This document shows positions 49,394-60,729 of a DNA stretch of 64,000 bases, piece after piece; positions within the stretch are counted from its first letter, which is position 1; every line of letters starts with the position of its first letter. The notes under the pieces are model-generated. The model made no database searches. It had not been told where the DNA came from and was given only the letters and a program-made list of their open reading frames with translations. The stretch covers positions 496,001-560,000 of the forward strand of contig NZ_MIEU01000002.1 of NCBI RefSeq assembly GCF_001968825.1, in the 5' to 3' direction. The DNA is from Tersicoccus sp. Bi-70 (GTDB lineage Bacteria > Actinomycetota > Actinomycetes > Actinomycetales > Micrococcaceae). The translations under genes were made by a program, and so were the position numbers.

Positions 49394-51091
49394 TCAGCGA
49401 GCAGAGGCGGGGCGGGGGTCGGCCGGAGGCGTCGGCGCCGCCGGGATCGAGGGCGGATCCTGATCGAGGATGCTCGGCCGGTCCGCGGGGCACCCCTCGC
49501 GGGCGGTCGGCGCCGTGAGGACCGTCGTGATCACCTGCACCCGGGATCCGCCGAGGAGGACGGCGCCCTTCGTGCTGCCGGACGTCGTGTCGGACTTCTT
49601 CGCCGGCGGGGCCTTCTTGGTCGGCGACGGGGACGGTGACGGCGACGGCGCCTCCTTCGACGGGGAGGGCGACGGCGACGGCTTCTCGGACGGCTTCGCC
49701 GACGGCGAGGGCGACGGCTTCGACGACGGGGACGGTGACGGCGAGGGCTCGGGAGCCTCGCACCGTTGCACGGCGGCGTCGTAGTCGTCCTGCGCCTGCG
49801 CCTGGCGGGCCAGGAAGTCCTGACGGGCGGCGATCGCGCCCTGGTAGGTGGCCAGATCGGACCGGTACTGCGCCCACTGCCCGTCGATCACGGACCACGC
49901 GGCGTTGACCGCGTCCACCTTGTCCCGGTAGGCCAGGTACGCCGGGACGGCCTTCTCGTAGGACCCGTAGTCCTTCCAGTACCGGCTGACCTCCGTCTGC
50001 CACGTCCGGGCGTCGTTCTGCAGCTGGCCGCGCCCGGCGTCCTCGGCGCGGGTCCGGGCGGCCGCGATCGAGGCGGCGTCCGTGGCGGGGGCCTTCATCC
50101 CCGTGAAGGACCAGCCGCAGCCGGGCCCGGTCTCGTCGGCCGCGGGCACCCGCACGTCCTTCGCGGTCGGCGGGGACGCGGACGGCGCCTCGGGCAGCAC
50201 CGGTTCGCTCACGGGGGCGGGCATCGGCGGCCACACCGGGTAGTCGCGCGGGGCGGCGGGCGACGCGACGCGGTCGATCAGGCTCGGCGCCGGCAGCGTG
50301 GCGTTCCCGGTGCTCGGGCTGGGCGTGGAGGGGGCCGGGATCCTGACCGTGCTGGTGACGGTGTAGGGGAGGTACCCGGACCGGTACGGCGACCGGACCG
50401 CGTCCGCGGCGGTCGAGTCCTGGGCCGCGCACACGGCGCCCAGGCGCGACTCGAGCGCCCCGTCGAGGTCGCGGGCGTACCGGCTCAGGTCCTGGCCGGG
50501 GGTGCCGGAGAGGAAGATCAGCACGTCGCCGCGACGCCAGGAGACGACGGCGCTGTCCACTCCGCCGCGGGTGGCGGTCGCCCGCCGGGGGCTCTCGCCG
50601 GGCCCCTCGTCGCCCAGTTCCTGCTGGTCGGCGCCGCCTGCGCAGCTACCGGCGGCGGCAGCGAGGGTGTCCTGGACCTTGGCGCCCTGCCCGGCGGTGA
50701 AGGCCTGCGCCGTCACGGTCACCGGGGCGTTGTCCACCGTGAAGGCGGCGCTGACGGAGGTGGCCGGGGACGTGCCCTCGGCGGGGCACGAGTACGGCGC
50801 GGGTGCGCCGGCGCCGTGGCCGACGTCGCCGCTGCGGCTCCAGCCGGTGGGCGGGGAGGAGAGGGTCGCGGTGAGCACGTCGTCGGCCGGCGTCGGCGTC
50901 CAGGCGGCGGACCGCACCGTCGGGGTGGCCGTCGGTGCCGCGGCGGCGACGGGTGGTGCGGCGGGAGGGGAGACCAGGAAGCCGGCCAGCCCCACCAGGG
51001 CGGAGCCGATCACGCCGATCACCACGAGCACGGCGACGGCGACGATGACGGTGCGGCGCGGGTCGTTGCGCACCCGCTGGGAGATCAGCAC
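49394..51091 (-). CDS. membrane-anchored Ser/Pro-repeat protein coupled to PBP
   Basis: A 565-residue protein with one N-terminal transmembrane helix (VIVAVAVLVVIGVIGSALVG), an extracellular region with several Cys, a helical middle (~370-470, rich in Tyr, Gln and Ala) and a long low-complexity stretch of alternating Ser-Pro and Lys/Glu (~475-530). I do not recognise a domain. The GTG start lies 4 nt after the PBP stop, and its RBS AAGGAG is inside the PBP gene, so the two are translationally coupled. A role in the cell envelope beside the PBP is a reasonable inference. Confidence 0.8.
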   Translation of the reverse strand: MLISQRVRNDPRRTVIVAVAVLVVIGVIGSALVGLAGFLVSPPAAPPVAAAAPTATPTVRSAAWTPTPADDVLTATLSSPPTGWSRSGDVGHGAGAPAPYSCPAEGTSPATSVSAAFTVDNAPVTVTAQAFTAGQGAKVQDTLAAAAGSCAGGADQQELGDEGPGESPRRATATRGGVDSAVVSWRRGDVLIFLSGTPGQDLSRYARDLDGALESRLGAVCAAQDSTAADAVRSPYRSGYLPYTVTSTVRIPAPSTPSPSTGNATLPAPSLIDRVASPAAPRDYPVWPPMPAPVSEPVLPEAPSASPPTAKDVRVPAADETGPGCGWSFTGMKAPATDAASIAAARTRAEDAGRGQLQNDARTWQTEVSRYWKDYGSYEKAVPAYLAYRDKVDAVNAAWSVIDGQWAQYRSDLATYQGAIAARQDFLARQAQAQDDYDAAVQRCEAPEPSPSPSPSSKPSPSPSAKPSEKPSPSPSPSKEAPSPSPSPSPTKKAPPAKKSDTTSGSTKGAVLLGGSRVQVITTVLTAPTAREGCPADRPSILDQDPPSIPAAPTPPADPRPASAR

Positions 51092-51095
51092 GAGG

Positions 51096-53444
51096 TCACT
51101 GCTCCTTCTCGGGGGGCCGGATGCTGGTGTCGCTGCCGGCCGAGAGGGTCAGCCGGACCTCCTGGCGGTGGCCGGTCACGGCTCCCGCGACGGGGGTCTG
51201 GCCGATGACGACGCCGGGGCCGATGGGCGACTGCGCCGGTGCGGTCCGCTTCTCGAGCACCGGCTCCAGGTCGTTCGCGCGCAGCTGGGTCATCGCCGCG
51301 TCGACCGACAGGCCACGCACGTCCGGCACGTACCGGGAGGTCGAGGAGGACGTGGCGGCGTCGTTCGCCTTCGGCATGGGCACGCCCTTGACGCCCTGGA
51401 GCAGCCCCGTCATGGTCTCCTTCCACACGGGCGCGGCGACCTCGGCGCCCGTGAGGTCGTAGAACTTCCGGCCGTACGCGTCCAGCTCGGTCAGGGGATG
51501 GGCGGCACCGCCGCGCGGGTCACCGAGCCACACGGCGGTCGAGGCCTGAGGGGTCACGCCGACGACCCAGTTCGCCTGGTAGTCGTTCGTCGTGCCCGTC
51601 TTGGCGCCGGCCTCGCGTCCGGGCAGCCCGCCGGTGGGGCCGATCGTTCCGCCCGGCGTGAAGGTCTGCTTGAGGGCGTCGCCGACGGTGTTCGCGACGG
51701 CGGGGGCGATGGCCTGGTGGCAGTCGGCGTCGGGCACGGCCAGCTTCGTGCCGGTGTCCGAGCGCGCCGCCGAGACGATGGTGTGGGTGCGGCACTCGGT
51801 GCCGCCCGAGACGAAGGTCGCGTAGGCGTTCGCCATCTGCAGCGGGGAGATCTCGTACGCGCCGAGCGTCAGGTACGCCTCGTTGCCGGTCAGGGCGCGC
51901 GGGCCCGTGCGCGGGATCGAGGTGATGCCGAGTCGCGCCGCCATGTCGGCGACCGGGAGCACCCCGGTCTTCTCGATCAGCTGGATGAAGTAGGTGTTCG
52001 AGGAGACCTTGATGGCCCCGCGCGCGTCGATCACCCCGAAGTCCTGCAACCCGTAGTTCGAGTAGCCGCCCTCGGGTGCCGCGAGGCTCTCCGGTGTGTA
52101 GTAGGCCGACGCGTGGAATTTCGTGGTGGCCGGGATGCCCTGCTCCAGCGCGGTGGCCAGGGTGATCGGCTTCATCGTCGACCCCGGCTGGAACGTGCTG
52201 GTGGCGTACGTGATCTCCGTCTTGCCCGGTCCGCTGCCCCAGCCGCGGTTCTGGGCGACGGCGGTGACCTTCCCGGTGCCGGGGGTGACGACGGCGAGTC
52301 CGAGCGCCCCGCGGTTGGTGTCGTTCATCGCGCGGTGCACGGCGGTGTTCGCCGAGGTCATGGCCTTGTGGTCCAGCGCCGTGGTGATGGTCATGCCGCC
52401 GCGGGAGAGCCGGTCCTCGCGTTCCTCCGCCGTCGCGCCGAAGGCCGGGTCCGTGAGGATCTCGTCCCGGACCAGCGAGCAGTAGAACGGGAACGTCGAC
52501 CGGCCGCAGCCGTTGGTCAGCGACCCGCGGTGGATCGCCAGCGGCGCGGCGGTGGCCGTGGCGAGCTGATCGGTGCCCAGCCGGTTGACGGCGTGCATGC
52601 GACCGAGCACGACGTTGCGGCGCGCCTGGGAGGCGTCCGGGTGGGTGAAGGGGTCGTAGACCGTGGGACCGCGCAGCAGCCCCACCAGGGTCGCCGCCTG
52701 TGGGACGGTCAGGTTCTTCGCGCTGGTGCTGAAGTAGGTGCGGGCGGCCGCCTCCACGCCGTACGCGCCGTTGCCGAAGTAGACGGTGTTGGCGTAGCGG
52801 GTGAGGATCTCGTCCTTCGAGAGCTGCTTCTCGAGGTTGACCGCGTACTTGATCTCGCGGATCTTGTCGTTCGGCGTGTCGCCCTGGGCCACCCGCTGCT
52901 CGGTCTCGTCCCGCGCCGAGTTGATCAGGATGTTCTGCACCAGCTGCTGCGTGATGGTCGAGGCGCCCTGCCGGGAGGTGGAGCCGCTGTTGTGCAGGGC
53001 GGCGCGGACGATGCCCATCGGGTCGGCGCCGTGGTGGTCGTAGAAGCGGGCGTCCTCGGTGGCCACGAGCGCGTCGACGAAGGTCGCGGAGATGTCCTCG
53101 CGCTTCACGTCGATCCGGTTCTCGCTGTAGAGGCGCGCGAACTCCTTGCCGTCCGAGTCCAGCAGGACGGTGTGCTGCGGCAGCGACTTCTCCAGGGGGA
53201 GTTCCGAGGGCAGCGAGTCCCAGTAGCCGACGACGTCGTCCCCGGTGACCGCGGCGGCGACGCCGAGCGGTGCCGTCAGGGCGCCGACGCCGAGGCCGAT
53301 CGCCAGGGCCGCCCCGAGATAGCCGCGCAGCCGCGTGCGCCGTCGCTCGTCGGGGGCCTCGACCAGCGACGCCTCGACGGCGTTCAGGTCCAGACCCGCG
53401 GGATTCGTGTCGCGCCGAGTGGCGCGGAAGTGCTTCTGCTTCAT
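51096..53444 (-). CDS. class A penicillin-binding protein with C-terminal PASTA domain
   Basis: A 782-residue bifunctional peptidoglycan synthase. The N-terminal transmembrane helix is at ~27-50. The GT51 transglycosylase domain has the catalytic Glu in ATEDARFYDHHGAD and RQGASTITQQLVQN. The transpeptidase has SxxK in FQPGSTMKPITL, SxN in VSSNTYFIQL and KTG in AGAKTGTTNDYQ. A single PASTA-like repeat (YVPDVRGLSVDAAMTQLRAN) ends the protein. I chose ATG 53444 with GGGGACG upstream; an in-frame ATG at 53465 adds seven residues. It polymerises and cross-links peptidoglycan at the membrane. Confidence 0.95.
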   Translation of the reverse strand: MKQKHFRATRRDTNPAGLDLNAVEASLVEAPDERRRTRLRGYLGAALAIGLGVGALTAPLGVAAAVTGDDVVGYWDSLPSELPLEKSLPQHTVLLDSDGKEFARLYSENRIDVKREDISATFVDALVATEDARFYDHHGADPMGIVRAALHNSGSTSRQGASTITQQLVQNILINSARDETEQRVAQGDTPNDKIREIKYAVNLEKQLSKDEILTRYANTVYFGNGAYGVEAAARTYFSTSAKNLTVPQAATLVGLLRGPTVYDPFTHPDASQARRNVVLGRMHAVNRLGTDQLATATAAPLAIHRGSLTNGCGRSTFPFYCSLVRDEILTDPAFGATAEEREDRLSRGGMTITTALDHKAMTSANTAVHRAMNDTNRGALGLAVVTPGTGKVTAVAQNRGWGSGPGKTEITYATSTFQPGSTMKPITLATALEQGIPATTKFHASAYYTPESLAAPEGGYSNYGLQDFGVIDARGAIKVSSNTYFIQLIEKTGVLPVADMAARLGITSIPRTGPRALTGNEAYLTLGAYEISPLQMANAYATFVSGGTECRTHTIVSAARSDTGTKLAVPDADCHQAIAPAVANTVGDALKQTFTPGGTIGPTGGLPGREAGAKTGTTNDYQANWVVGVTPQASTAVWLGDPRGGAAHPLTELDAYGRKFYDLTGAEVAAPVWKETMTGLLQGVKGVPMPKANDAATSSSTSRYVPDVRGLSVDAAMTQLRANDLEPVLEKRTAPAQSPIGPGVVIGQTPVAGAVTGHRQEVRLTLSAGSDTSIRPPEKEQ

Positions 53445-53522
53445 AGGACGTCCCCATTTTCGCATGCGGCGGCGGAGCCGACGACACCGTGACCGGCGTC
53501 GTCATGCGGCCACGAACAGAAC

Positions 53523-53553
53523 GAGCCGCCCCCGGATGATCCAGGGGCGGCTC
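53523..53553 (-). terminator. terminator of the cold-shock gene
   Basis: GAGCCGCCCC (53523-53532) and GGGGCGGCTC (53544-53553) form a perfect 10-bp GC-rich stem with an 11-nt loop, 20 nt beyond the stop of the leftward cold-shock gene. On the minus strand a T-rich stretch (TCGTTCTGTTCG) follows. Confidence 0.8.
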
Positions 53554-53572
53554 GATCAGAGCGAAGTGAGGC

Positions 53573-53776
53573 TCAGAGGGCGCGGATGTTCTCGGCCTGC
53601 ATGCCCTTCGCGCCGCGCGTCGTCTCGAACTCGACCTTCTGGTTCTCCTCGAGGTTGCGGTAGCCGTCGCCCGCGATCGCGCTGAAGTGCGCGAACACGT
53701 CGGCGGAGCCGTCATCGGGAGCGATGAAGCCGAAGCCCTTTTCGGAGTTGAACCACTTGACGGTGCCTGTAGCCAT
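53573..53776 (-). CDS. cold-shock protein
   Basis: A 67-residue single-domain OB-fold RNA chaperone. [20 protein letters not shown] contains RNP1 (KGFGFI), [10 protein letters not shown] contains RNP2, and the end is [13 protein letters not shown]. It binds single-stranded RNA and DNA and melts secondary structure at low temperature or during growth. Upstream on the minus strand lies an unusually A-rich leader (AAAGAAAAAAAGGAAAAAGC) containing the RBS, and before that a GGCCGCC/GGCGGCC hairpin at 53806-53825. Confidence 0.97.
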   Translation of the reverse strand: MATGTVKWFNSEKGFGFIAPDDGSADVFAHFSAIAGDGYRNLEENQKVEFETTRGAKGMQAENIRAL

Positions 53777-53867
53777 GATGCTTTTTCCTTTTTTTCTTTG
53801 TTGCTGGCCGCCGAGTTGGGCGGCCTGCCCTCGCCGGAGGCAAGGACATCTTTCGGTATTCGGGAAC

Positions 53868-54971
53868 TCAGGACCGCCGCAGTTGGGCGATCACCGGGCA
53901 CTCGAACGGATCCCTGGCCGCCAGTCCCACCGTGTTCAGGTAGGAAATGACGATGCCGTAGGACCGGAACAGGGAGGTCTCCGTGTAGGGGACCTGGTGG
54001 GTCTGGCAGTACTCGCGGACGATGCGTCGCGCTCGTGCCAGGTGGGGGCGCGGCATGTTGGGGAACAGGTGGTGCTCGACCTGGTGGTTGAGCCCGCCCA
54101 TCAGCGTCGACGCCCACCAGCCGCCCTCGATGTTGCGGGAGGTGCGGACCTGCTTGCTGAAGAAGTCCAGCTTCACGTCGCGGGGCACCACCGGCATGCC
54201 CTTGTGGTTGGGGGCGAACGACGCCCCCATGTAGACGCCGAACACGGCCATCTGCACACCGAGGAAGGCGAAGGCCATCCCGAGCGGCAGGAACGCGAAC
54301 AGCACGCCGAGGTACAGCGCGAACCGGGCGACGATGGACCCGATCTCGATCCAGCGGCCCTTCACCTCGCCGCGCGAGGCGAGAGCGGCGAAGGAGCGGT
54401 AGTGGAGGTTGAAACCCTCCAGCGTCAGCAGCGGGAAGAAGAAGTACCCCTGACGCTGCGTCAGCCGCGCCAGCAGCCCGCGTCGCTTCGCCGCGTCCTC
54501 GGGGATGAACGAGATGGTGTCCACCTCGATGTCCGGGTCCTTGCCGATCTTGTTCGGATTGGCGTGGTGCCGGTTGTGCTTGTTCATCCACCACGCGTAG
54601 CTCATCCCGACGCCCGCGGTGGCCAGCAGTCGACCGAGACGGTCGTTCGCTGGGCCGGAGCTGAGGATCTGGCGGTGGGACGCCTCGTGAGCGACGAAGG
54701 CGATCTGCGTGAAGATGACGCCGAGAGCCGCCGCGATGAGCAGCTGGAACCAGCTCTCACCCAGGAGTATCGAGCCCGTGACGGCCCCGGCCAGCGCCAC
54801 CGCGAGGACGATGCCGACGGCGAGGTAGAATCCGCGCGCACGCTCCAGGAGACCCTGGGCACGAATGGTGGCAGCCACCGTCGTGTAGTGCTGCGGGAGA
54901 GGTGAAGGACGTTCAGCGGTGCCGGTCGTCGAGGACGTGGCACCCTTCCGCCGTTCGGCGGGGAAGGTCAC
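53868..54971 (-). CDS. fatty acid/acyl-CoA desaturase (DesA3-like)
   Basis: A 367-residue integral membrane di-iron desaturase. The three histidine boxes are complete: [22 protein letters not shown] and [12 protein letters not shown]. Four transmembrane helices surround them. This layout matches actinobacterial stearoyl-CoA delta-9 desaturases that adjust membrane fluidity. An electron-donating reductase is needed and is not adjacent. The start is uncertain: I chose GTG 54971 ([10 protein letters not shown]), but the frame is open to a TTG at 55070, and neither has a good RBS. The cold-shock gene follows on the same strand, a suggestive low-temperature pairing. Confidence 0.9.
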   Translation of the reverse strand: MTFPAERRKGATSSTTGTAERPSPLPQHYTTVAATIRAQGLLERARGFYLAVGIVLAVALAGAVTGSILLGESWFQLLIAAALGVIFTQIAFVAHEASHRQILSSGPANDRLGRLLATAGVGMSYAWWMNKHNRHHANPNKIGKDPDIEVDTISFIPEDAAKRRGLLARLTQRQGYFFFPLLTLEGFNLHYRSFAALASRGEVKGRWIEIGSIVARFALYLGVLFAFLPLGMAFAFLGVQMAVFGVYMGASFAPNHKGMPVVPRDVKLDFFSKQVRTSRNIEGGWWASTLMGGLNHQVEHHLFPNMPRPHLARARRIVREYCQTHQVPYTETSLFRSYGIVISYLNTVGLAARDPFECPVIAQLRRS

Positions 54972-55235
54972 TGAGGAGATGGAAGTTCCGCTCGTCAACA
55001 GCCTGCTGACGGATGGAACCGCCGTGACTGCACTGGAGCAACAAGCAGATCGCTTGTCGCTTCTCCTCAACAGTACCCGTCAGGGGCCGGAAACAACAGC
55101 AGGCTGAGGGATTCCTCACACTTCCGACCTGCAGTTCTCCTCCGTTCCCTCTTCCGTCGGCGTCGCCCGTGGTTGCGCACGGTCCTGCCGCCCACGAGGA
55201 TGAGCGCACCATGACCGTCCGCCCAGGAGGCTGCC

Positions 55236-55640
55236 GTGCCCGCTCGTGAGGAGATGCCCTCGACCGTTGCGCGGTCGCCGAAGCACGCGCAGGAGGTGTG
55301 GTCCGCCGCGCACGACTCCGCGGTCGAGTCGTACGGCGAAGGCGAGCGGGCGCACCGGACGGCGTTCGCGGCCCTCAAGCATCAGTACGAGAAGGTCGGG
55401 GACCGCTGGGAGGAGAAGGCGGAGTCCGGGCCGTCGGACGAGAAGGCCGAGGGCACGGTCGGCTCGCCCGGGAAGACCGCCGGCGGGGTGGACGCCAACG
55501 CCACGAAGACGCACCTGTTGGACGTCGCGAGGCGGTTGGACGTGCGCGGCCGTTCCTCCATGACGAAGGACGAGCTGGTCGCCGCCATCCAGAAGGCCAA
55601 CGACCGCGCGACCGCGAAGGCGCGGGAGAAGGAGTCCTGA
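55236..55640 (+). CDS. ChaB-family protein with Rho-N-like C-terminus
   Basis: A 134-residue soluble protein. Residues ~5-60 match ChaB (EMPSTVARSPKHAQEVWSAA...GERAHRTAFAALKHQYEKVGDRW). Residues ~92-126 resemble the Rho termination factor N-terminal/SAP-like fold (KTHLLDVARRLDVRGRSSMT, KDELVAAIQKAN). Function unknown; the fusion is common in actinobacteria. AGGAGG at 55225-55230 supports the GTG start. The 264 bp upstream hold nothing else that I can support. Confidence 0.88.
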   Translation: MPAREEMPSTVARSPKHAQEVWSAAHDSAVESYGEGERAHRTAFAALKHQYEKVGDRWEEKAESGPSDEKAEGTVGSPGKTAGGVDANATKTHLLDVARRLDVRGRSSMTKDELVAAIQKANDRATAKAREKES

Positions 55641-55650
55641 CCCGGCCGGT

Positions 55651-56379
55651 TCAGGTCGAGGGCAGGGGTGGCAGCGCCTCGACCAGACGCCGTGCGGCGT
55701 CCTGCGGATCGGAGGCCTCGGTGATCGCGCGCACGACGACGACCCGGCGGGCTCCCGCGGCCACGACCTCGCCGATCGTGTGGTGGTCGATGCCGCCGAT
55801 CGCGAACCACGGCGTGCCGCCGTCGGCAGTGCCCGTCGCGGTACCGCTCGCGGCGTCCGCCGCCGCTGCGAGCCGCACCAGGTCCAGGCCGACCGCGGCG
55901 CGGCCGGGCTTCGTGGGGGTGGCCCAGACCGGGCCGACGCAGTAGTAGTCGACGTCCGGGTTCTGCCGGGCGGCGGCCAGCTGGTCCGGGTCGTGCGTGG
56001 ACAGCCCGATCCGGCATCCGGCCGGCAGCAGCGTGCGCGCCTGGGCCGGGGTCAGATCCCGCTGGCCGAGGTGCAGGACGTCGGCCGAGGCCAGCCGGGC
56101 GATGTCGGCGCGGTCGTTGACGGCGAACGCCCGGCCCGCGCGCTCCGCCTCCTCCCGGAGGACGGCGAGGGCCCCGAGCTCGTCCGCGCCCTCGATGTCC
56201 TTGTCCCGCAGCTGGACGATGTCGACGCCTCCGGCGTAGGCGGCGCGGACGAGGTCGCGCAGGTCGCCCTGCTCGCGGCGGGCGTCGACGCACAGGTAGA
56301 GCCGGGCCGTGGCCAGAGCAGGAGCCGCACGGCCGGGGTCGGTTCCGGCCGTGGCCGGTGGTGTCGGGGGGACGGACAT
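55651..56379 (-). CDS. thiE: thiamin-phosphate synthase
   Basis: A 242-residue TIM-barrel enzyme that joins HMP-pyrophosphate with the thiazole phosphate to give thiamin phosphate. Motifs are [45 protein letters not shown] (each shorter part visible), [29 protein letters not shown] and PWFAIGGI. It is transcribed divergently from thiO, with its start 23 nt from the riboswitch, which lies on the other strand and does not precede it. Confidence 0.95.
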   Translation of the reverse strand: MSVPPTPPATAGTDPGRAAPALATARLYLCVDARREQGDLRDLVRAAYAGGVDIVQLRDKDIEGADELGALAVLREEAERAGRAFAVNDRADIARLASADVLHLGQRDLTPAQARTLLPAGCRIGLSTHDPDQLAAARQNPDVDYYCVGPVWATPTKPGRAAVGLDLVRLAAAADAASGTATGTADGGTPWFAIGGIDHHTIGEVVAAGARRVVVVRAITEASDPQDAARRLVEALPPLPST

Positions 56380-56401
56380 GGTGACTACAGTAGGGGCCAG
56401 A

Positions 56402-56500
56402 TCACGGGAGCCACGACGCGAGCACGCTCGTCTGACGGGTGGCTGAGAGGGTGTTCGACACCGACCGTCCGAACCTGATGCGGATCATGCCGCCGAAGGG
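56402..56500 (+). promoter_or_regulatory. TPP (THI-box) riboswitch
   Basis: The conserved core is present: GGGAGCC near 56406, GGTGGCTGAGAGGGT (56439-56453), GAACCTGATGCGGATCATGCC (two parts around 56471-56491) and CGAAGGGAG at the 3' end. It senses thiamin pyrophosphate and lies directly before thiO. The 3' GAAGGGAG doubles as the Shine-Dalgarno of the TTG start at 56507, so ligand binding should hide the RBS and block translation. No separate terminator hairpin fits between them. Confidence 0.93.
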
Positions 56501-56506
56501 AGCGCC

Positions 56507-57700
56507 TTGTCAGGCAACCAGTCGGGCGATGTCCTCGTCCTCGGTGCCGGGGTCGTCGGCCTGGGGATCGCCTTCACCCTGGCCCGCGCGGGTCACCCGG
56601 TCACGGTGGTCGACCCCGCACCCGCGTCCGGCGCCACCCACGCGGCCGCCGGGATGATCGCCCCCGTCGCCGAACTGGCCCACCAGGAGGAAGCGCTCCT
56701 GCCGCTGACGCTGGACTCCGCCCGCCGGTACCGCGGCTTCGTCGACGACGTCGCCGCGGTCAGCGGCCGGGACGCCGGCTACGCGACGACGCCCACCCTG
56801 GTGTGCGGGTTCGACGCCGCCGACCGGGACGCCCTGGCCGCCCTGTACAGGGTTCAGCTCCGGCTGGGACTGGACGTCGAGCAGCTGACCACGCGTGAGG
56901 CCCGGCGGCGCGAGCCGCTGCTCGGCCCCCACCTGACGGCCGCGTACCTGCTGCCGCACGATCACCAGGTCGACCCGCGGGTGCTCAGCCGGGCGCTGTT
57001 GGCCGCCCTCGAGGCGCTCGGCGTGCGGGTGATCGCGCAGCGGGCCGAGGCCCTGCTGAGCACGCCCGCGGGGTCCGGGACATCCGGGTCCTCTGGTGGT
57101 CGCGTGGCCGGGGCGCGCCTGGCGGACGGCTCGACCGTCGAGGCCGACGAGACGATCGTGGCGACGGGTGTCGCTGCCGATCTGCCCGGACTGCCGGCCC
57201 CGCTGCCGCTGCGTCCGGTGCACGGGGACGTCCTGCGGCTGCGGCCGCCGGCCGGATTCCCCGCCCTGACCCACACGGTCCGCGCGATCGTGCGGGGCGT
57301 GCCCGTCTACGTGGTTCCCCGGTTCGACGGCACACTCGTGCTCGGCGCCACCGCCCGTGAGGACGGCGGGTCCGGGCTGCAGGCCGGCGGGGTCCACACC
57401 CTGCTGCGCGACGGGATCACCCTGCTGCCGGCGCTGGCCGAGGCCACCATCACCGACGCCGTGGCCCGGGCACGCCCCGGCACCCCGGACAACATGCCGC
57501 TGCTCGGCCGGATGCGCGACGCCGACGGTGCCGCCGTCGCCGGACTCGTCCTCGCCACTGGTTTCTTCCGGCACGGCGTGCTCCTCACCCCGCTCGCCGG
57601 GGCCGCCGTGCGGGGACTGCTGGTGGGCGACCCGCTGCCGGTGGCCGAGCCCTGCGACCCCGACCGATTCGCCCTGATCCCTCGAGCCACGGCGCCCTGA
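56507..57700 (+). CDS. thiO: glycine oxidase ThiO
   Basis: A 397-residue FAD-dependent amine oxidase that oxidises glycine to the imine used in thiazole formation. The FAD motif DVLVLGAGVVGLGIAFTLA begins the protein. ATHAAAGMIAP follows, PVYVVPRFDGTLVLGATARED lies in the substrate domain, and the end has RPGTPDNMPLLGR and ATGFFRHGVLLTPLAG, all typical of ThiO. The start is a TTG directly behind the riboswitch, supported by GAAGGGAG. First gene of thiO-thiS-thiG-thiF. Confidence 0.93.
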   Translation: MSGNQSGDVLVLGAGVVGLGIAFTLARAGHPVTVVDPAPASGATHAAAGMIAPVAELAHQEEALLPLTLDSARRYRGFVDDVAAVSGRDAGYATTPTLVCGFDAADRDALAALYRVQLRLGLDVEQLTTREARRREPLLGPHLTAAYLLPHDHQVDPRVLSRALLAALEALGVRVIAQRAEALLSTPAGSGTSGSSGGRVAGARLADGSTVEADETIVATGVAADLPGLPAPLPLRPVHGDVLRLRPPAGFPALTHTVRAIVRGVPVYVVPRFDGTLVLGATAREDGGSGLQAGGVHTLLRDGITLLPALAEATITDAVARARPGTPDNMPLLGRMRDADGAAVAGLVLATGFFRHGVLLTPLAGAAVRGLLVGDPLPVAEPCDPDRFALIPRATAP

Positions 57701-57755
57701 CCCGACGCCCTCATGTTCACCCCCGTCCTGACCGAGCCCCACCCCAGGAGACACC

Positions 57756-60083
<2,328 letters not shown>

Positions 60084-60106
60084 GCCGGCTCGAGCGTTCC
60101 CGACCC

Positions 60107-60592
60107 TCAGCGGACCATCCGGACCGCGGGCACGGGGTGGCCCGCGAGGCGGTGCTTCATGGTGCGGCCGTCCCGGACGAATCCGTTGCGTCGGTAGAAG
60201 GTTTCCGCGCGCGGGTTGCCGTCGGCCACCCACAGGAAGGCCGGCGCGTCACCGATCGCCGCGTCCAGCAGGGCCTGACCGGTACCGGTGCCGTGGTGCT
60301 CGGCCAGGACGTAGAGACCCTCGAGCTCCCGGTCCCGGGGCAGGTGCTCGCCGCGGCCCGCGCTGGCGGTGGCCCAGCCGATGACGACGTCGTCGACGGT
60401 CGCCACCAGCACGTCGGACTGCTCACCGGTGATGATCGTGTGCCAGTGCGGCGCCCGGTCCGCCGGCTCGAGGGCGTCCAGCGCCCCCGGCGGCACCAGC
60501 GGGGCGTAGGTCTGCTGCCAGGCCCGGACGTGCACGACGGCGATGCCGTCGGCGTCGTCGGCGGTGGCACGGCGGATCACCGGGGTGTTCAT
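60107..60592 (-). CDS. GNAT-family N-acetyltransferase
   Basis: A 161-residue acetyltransferase: MNTPVIRRATADDADGIAVV, LEGLYVLAEHHGTGTGQALL (the acetyl-CoA loop, with Gly-x-Gly-x-Gly replaced by HHGTGTG), and the end ADGNPRAETFYRRNGF. Substrate unknown. I chose ATG 60592; an ATG three codons earlier is possible. Its stop lies 24 nt from the end of convergent thiF. Confidence 0.9.
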   Translation of the reverse strand: MNTPVIRRATADDADGIAVVHVRAWQQTYAPLVPPGALDALEPADRAPHWHTIITGEQSDVLVATVDDVVIGWATASAGRGEHLPRDRELEGLYVLAEHHGTGTGQALLDAAIGDAPAFLWVADGNPRAETFYRRNGFVRDGRTMKHRLAGHPVPAVRMVR

Positions 60593-60729
60593 GATCGCCA
60601 TCCTGCCCGATGACGCTCGCAGGAGCGCCGGTGACAGCGGGCCGGTGAAAGCGCGCCGGGGAACACCGCGGCGCGCGCGACGGTTGCCTCGAGAAGCCGC
60701 GCGAAGAGACGACCAGCAGGAGGCATTCC

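Noticed and set aside
53806-53825. GGCCGCC/GGCGGCC hairpin considered as a terminator of the desaturase
   Set aside because: On the desaturase strand it is followed by poly-A rather than poly-T. It is more likely a 5'-leader element of csp.
51520-54594. Minus-strand open frame of over 1,000 codons across the PBP, csp and desaturase loci
   Set aside because: It is the other frame of three real genes on the same strand and contains only Arg/His/Gly-rich noise.
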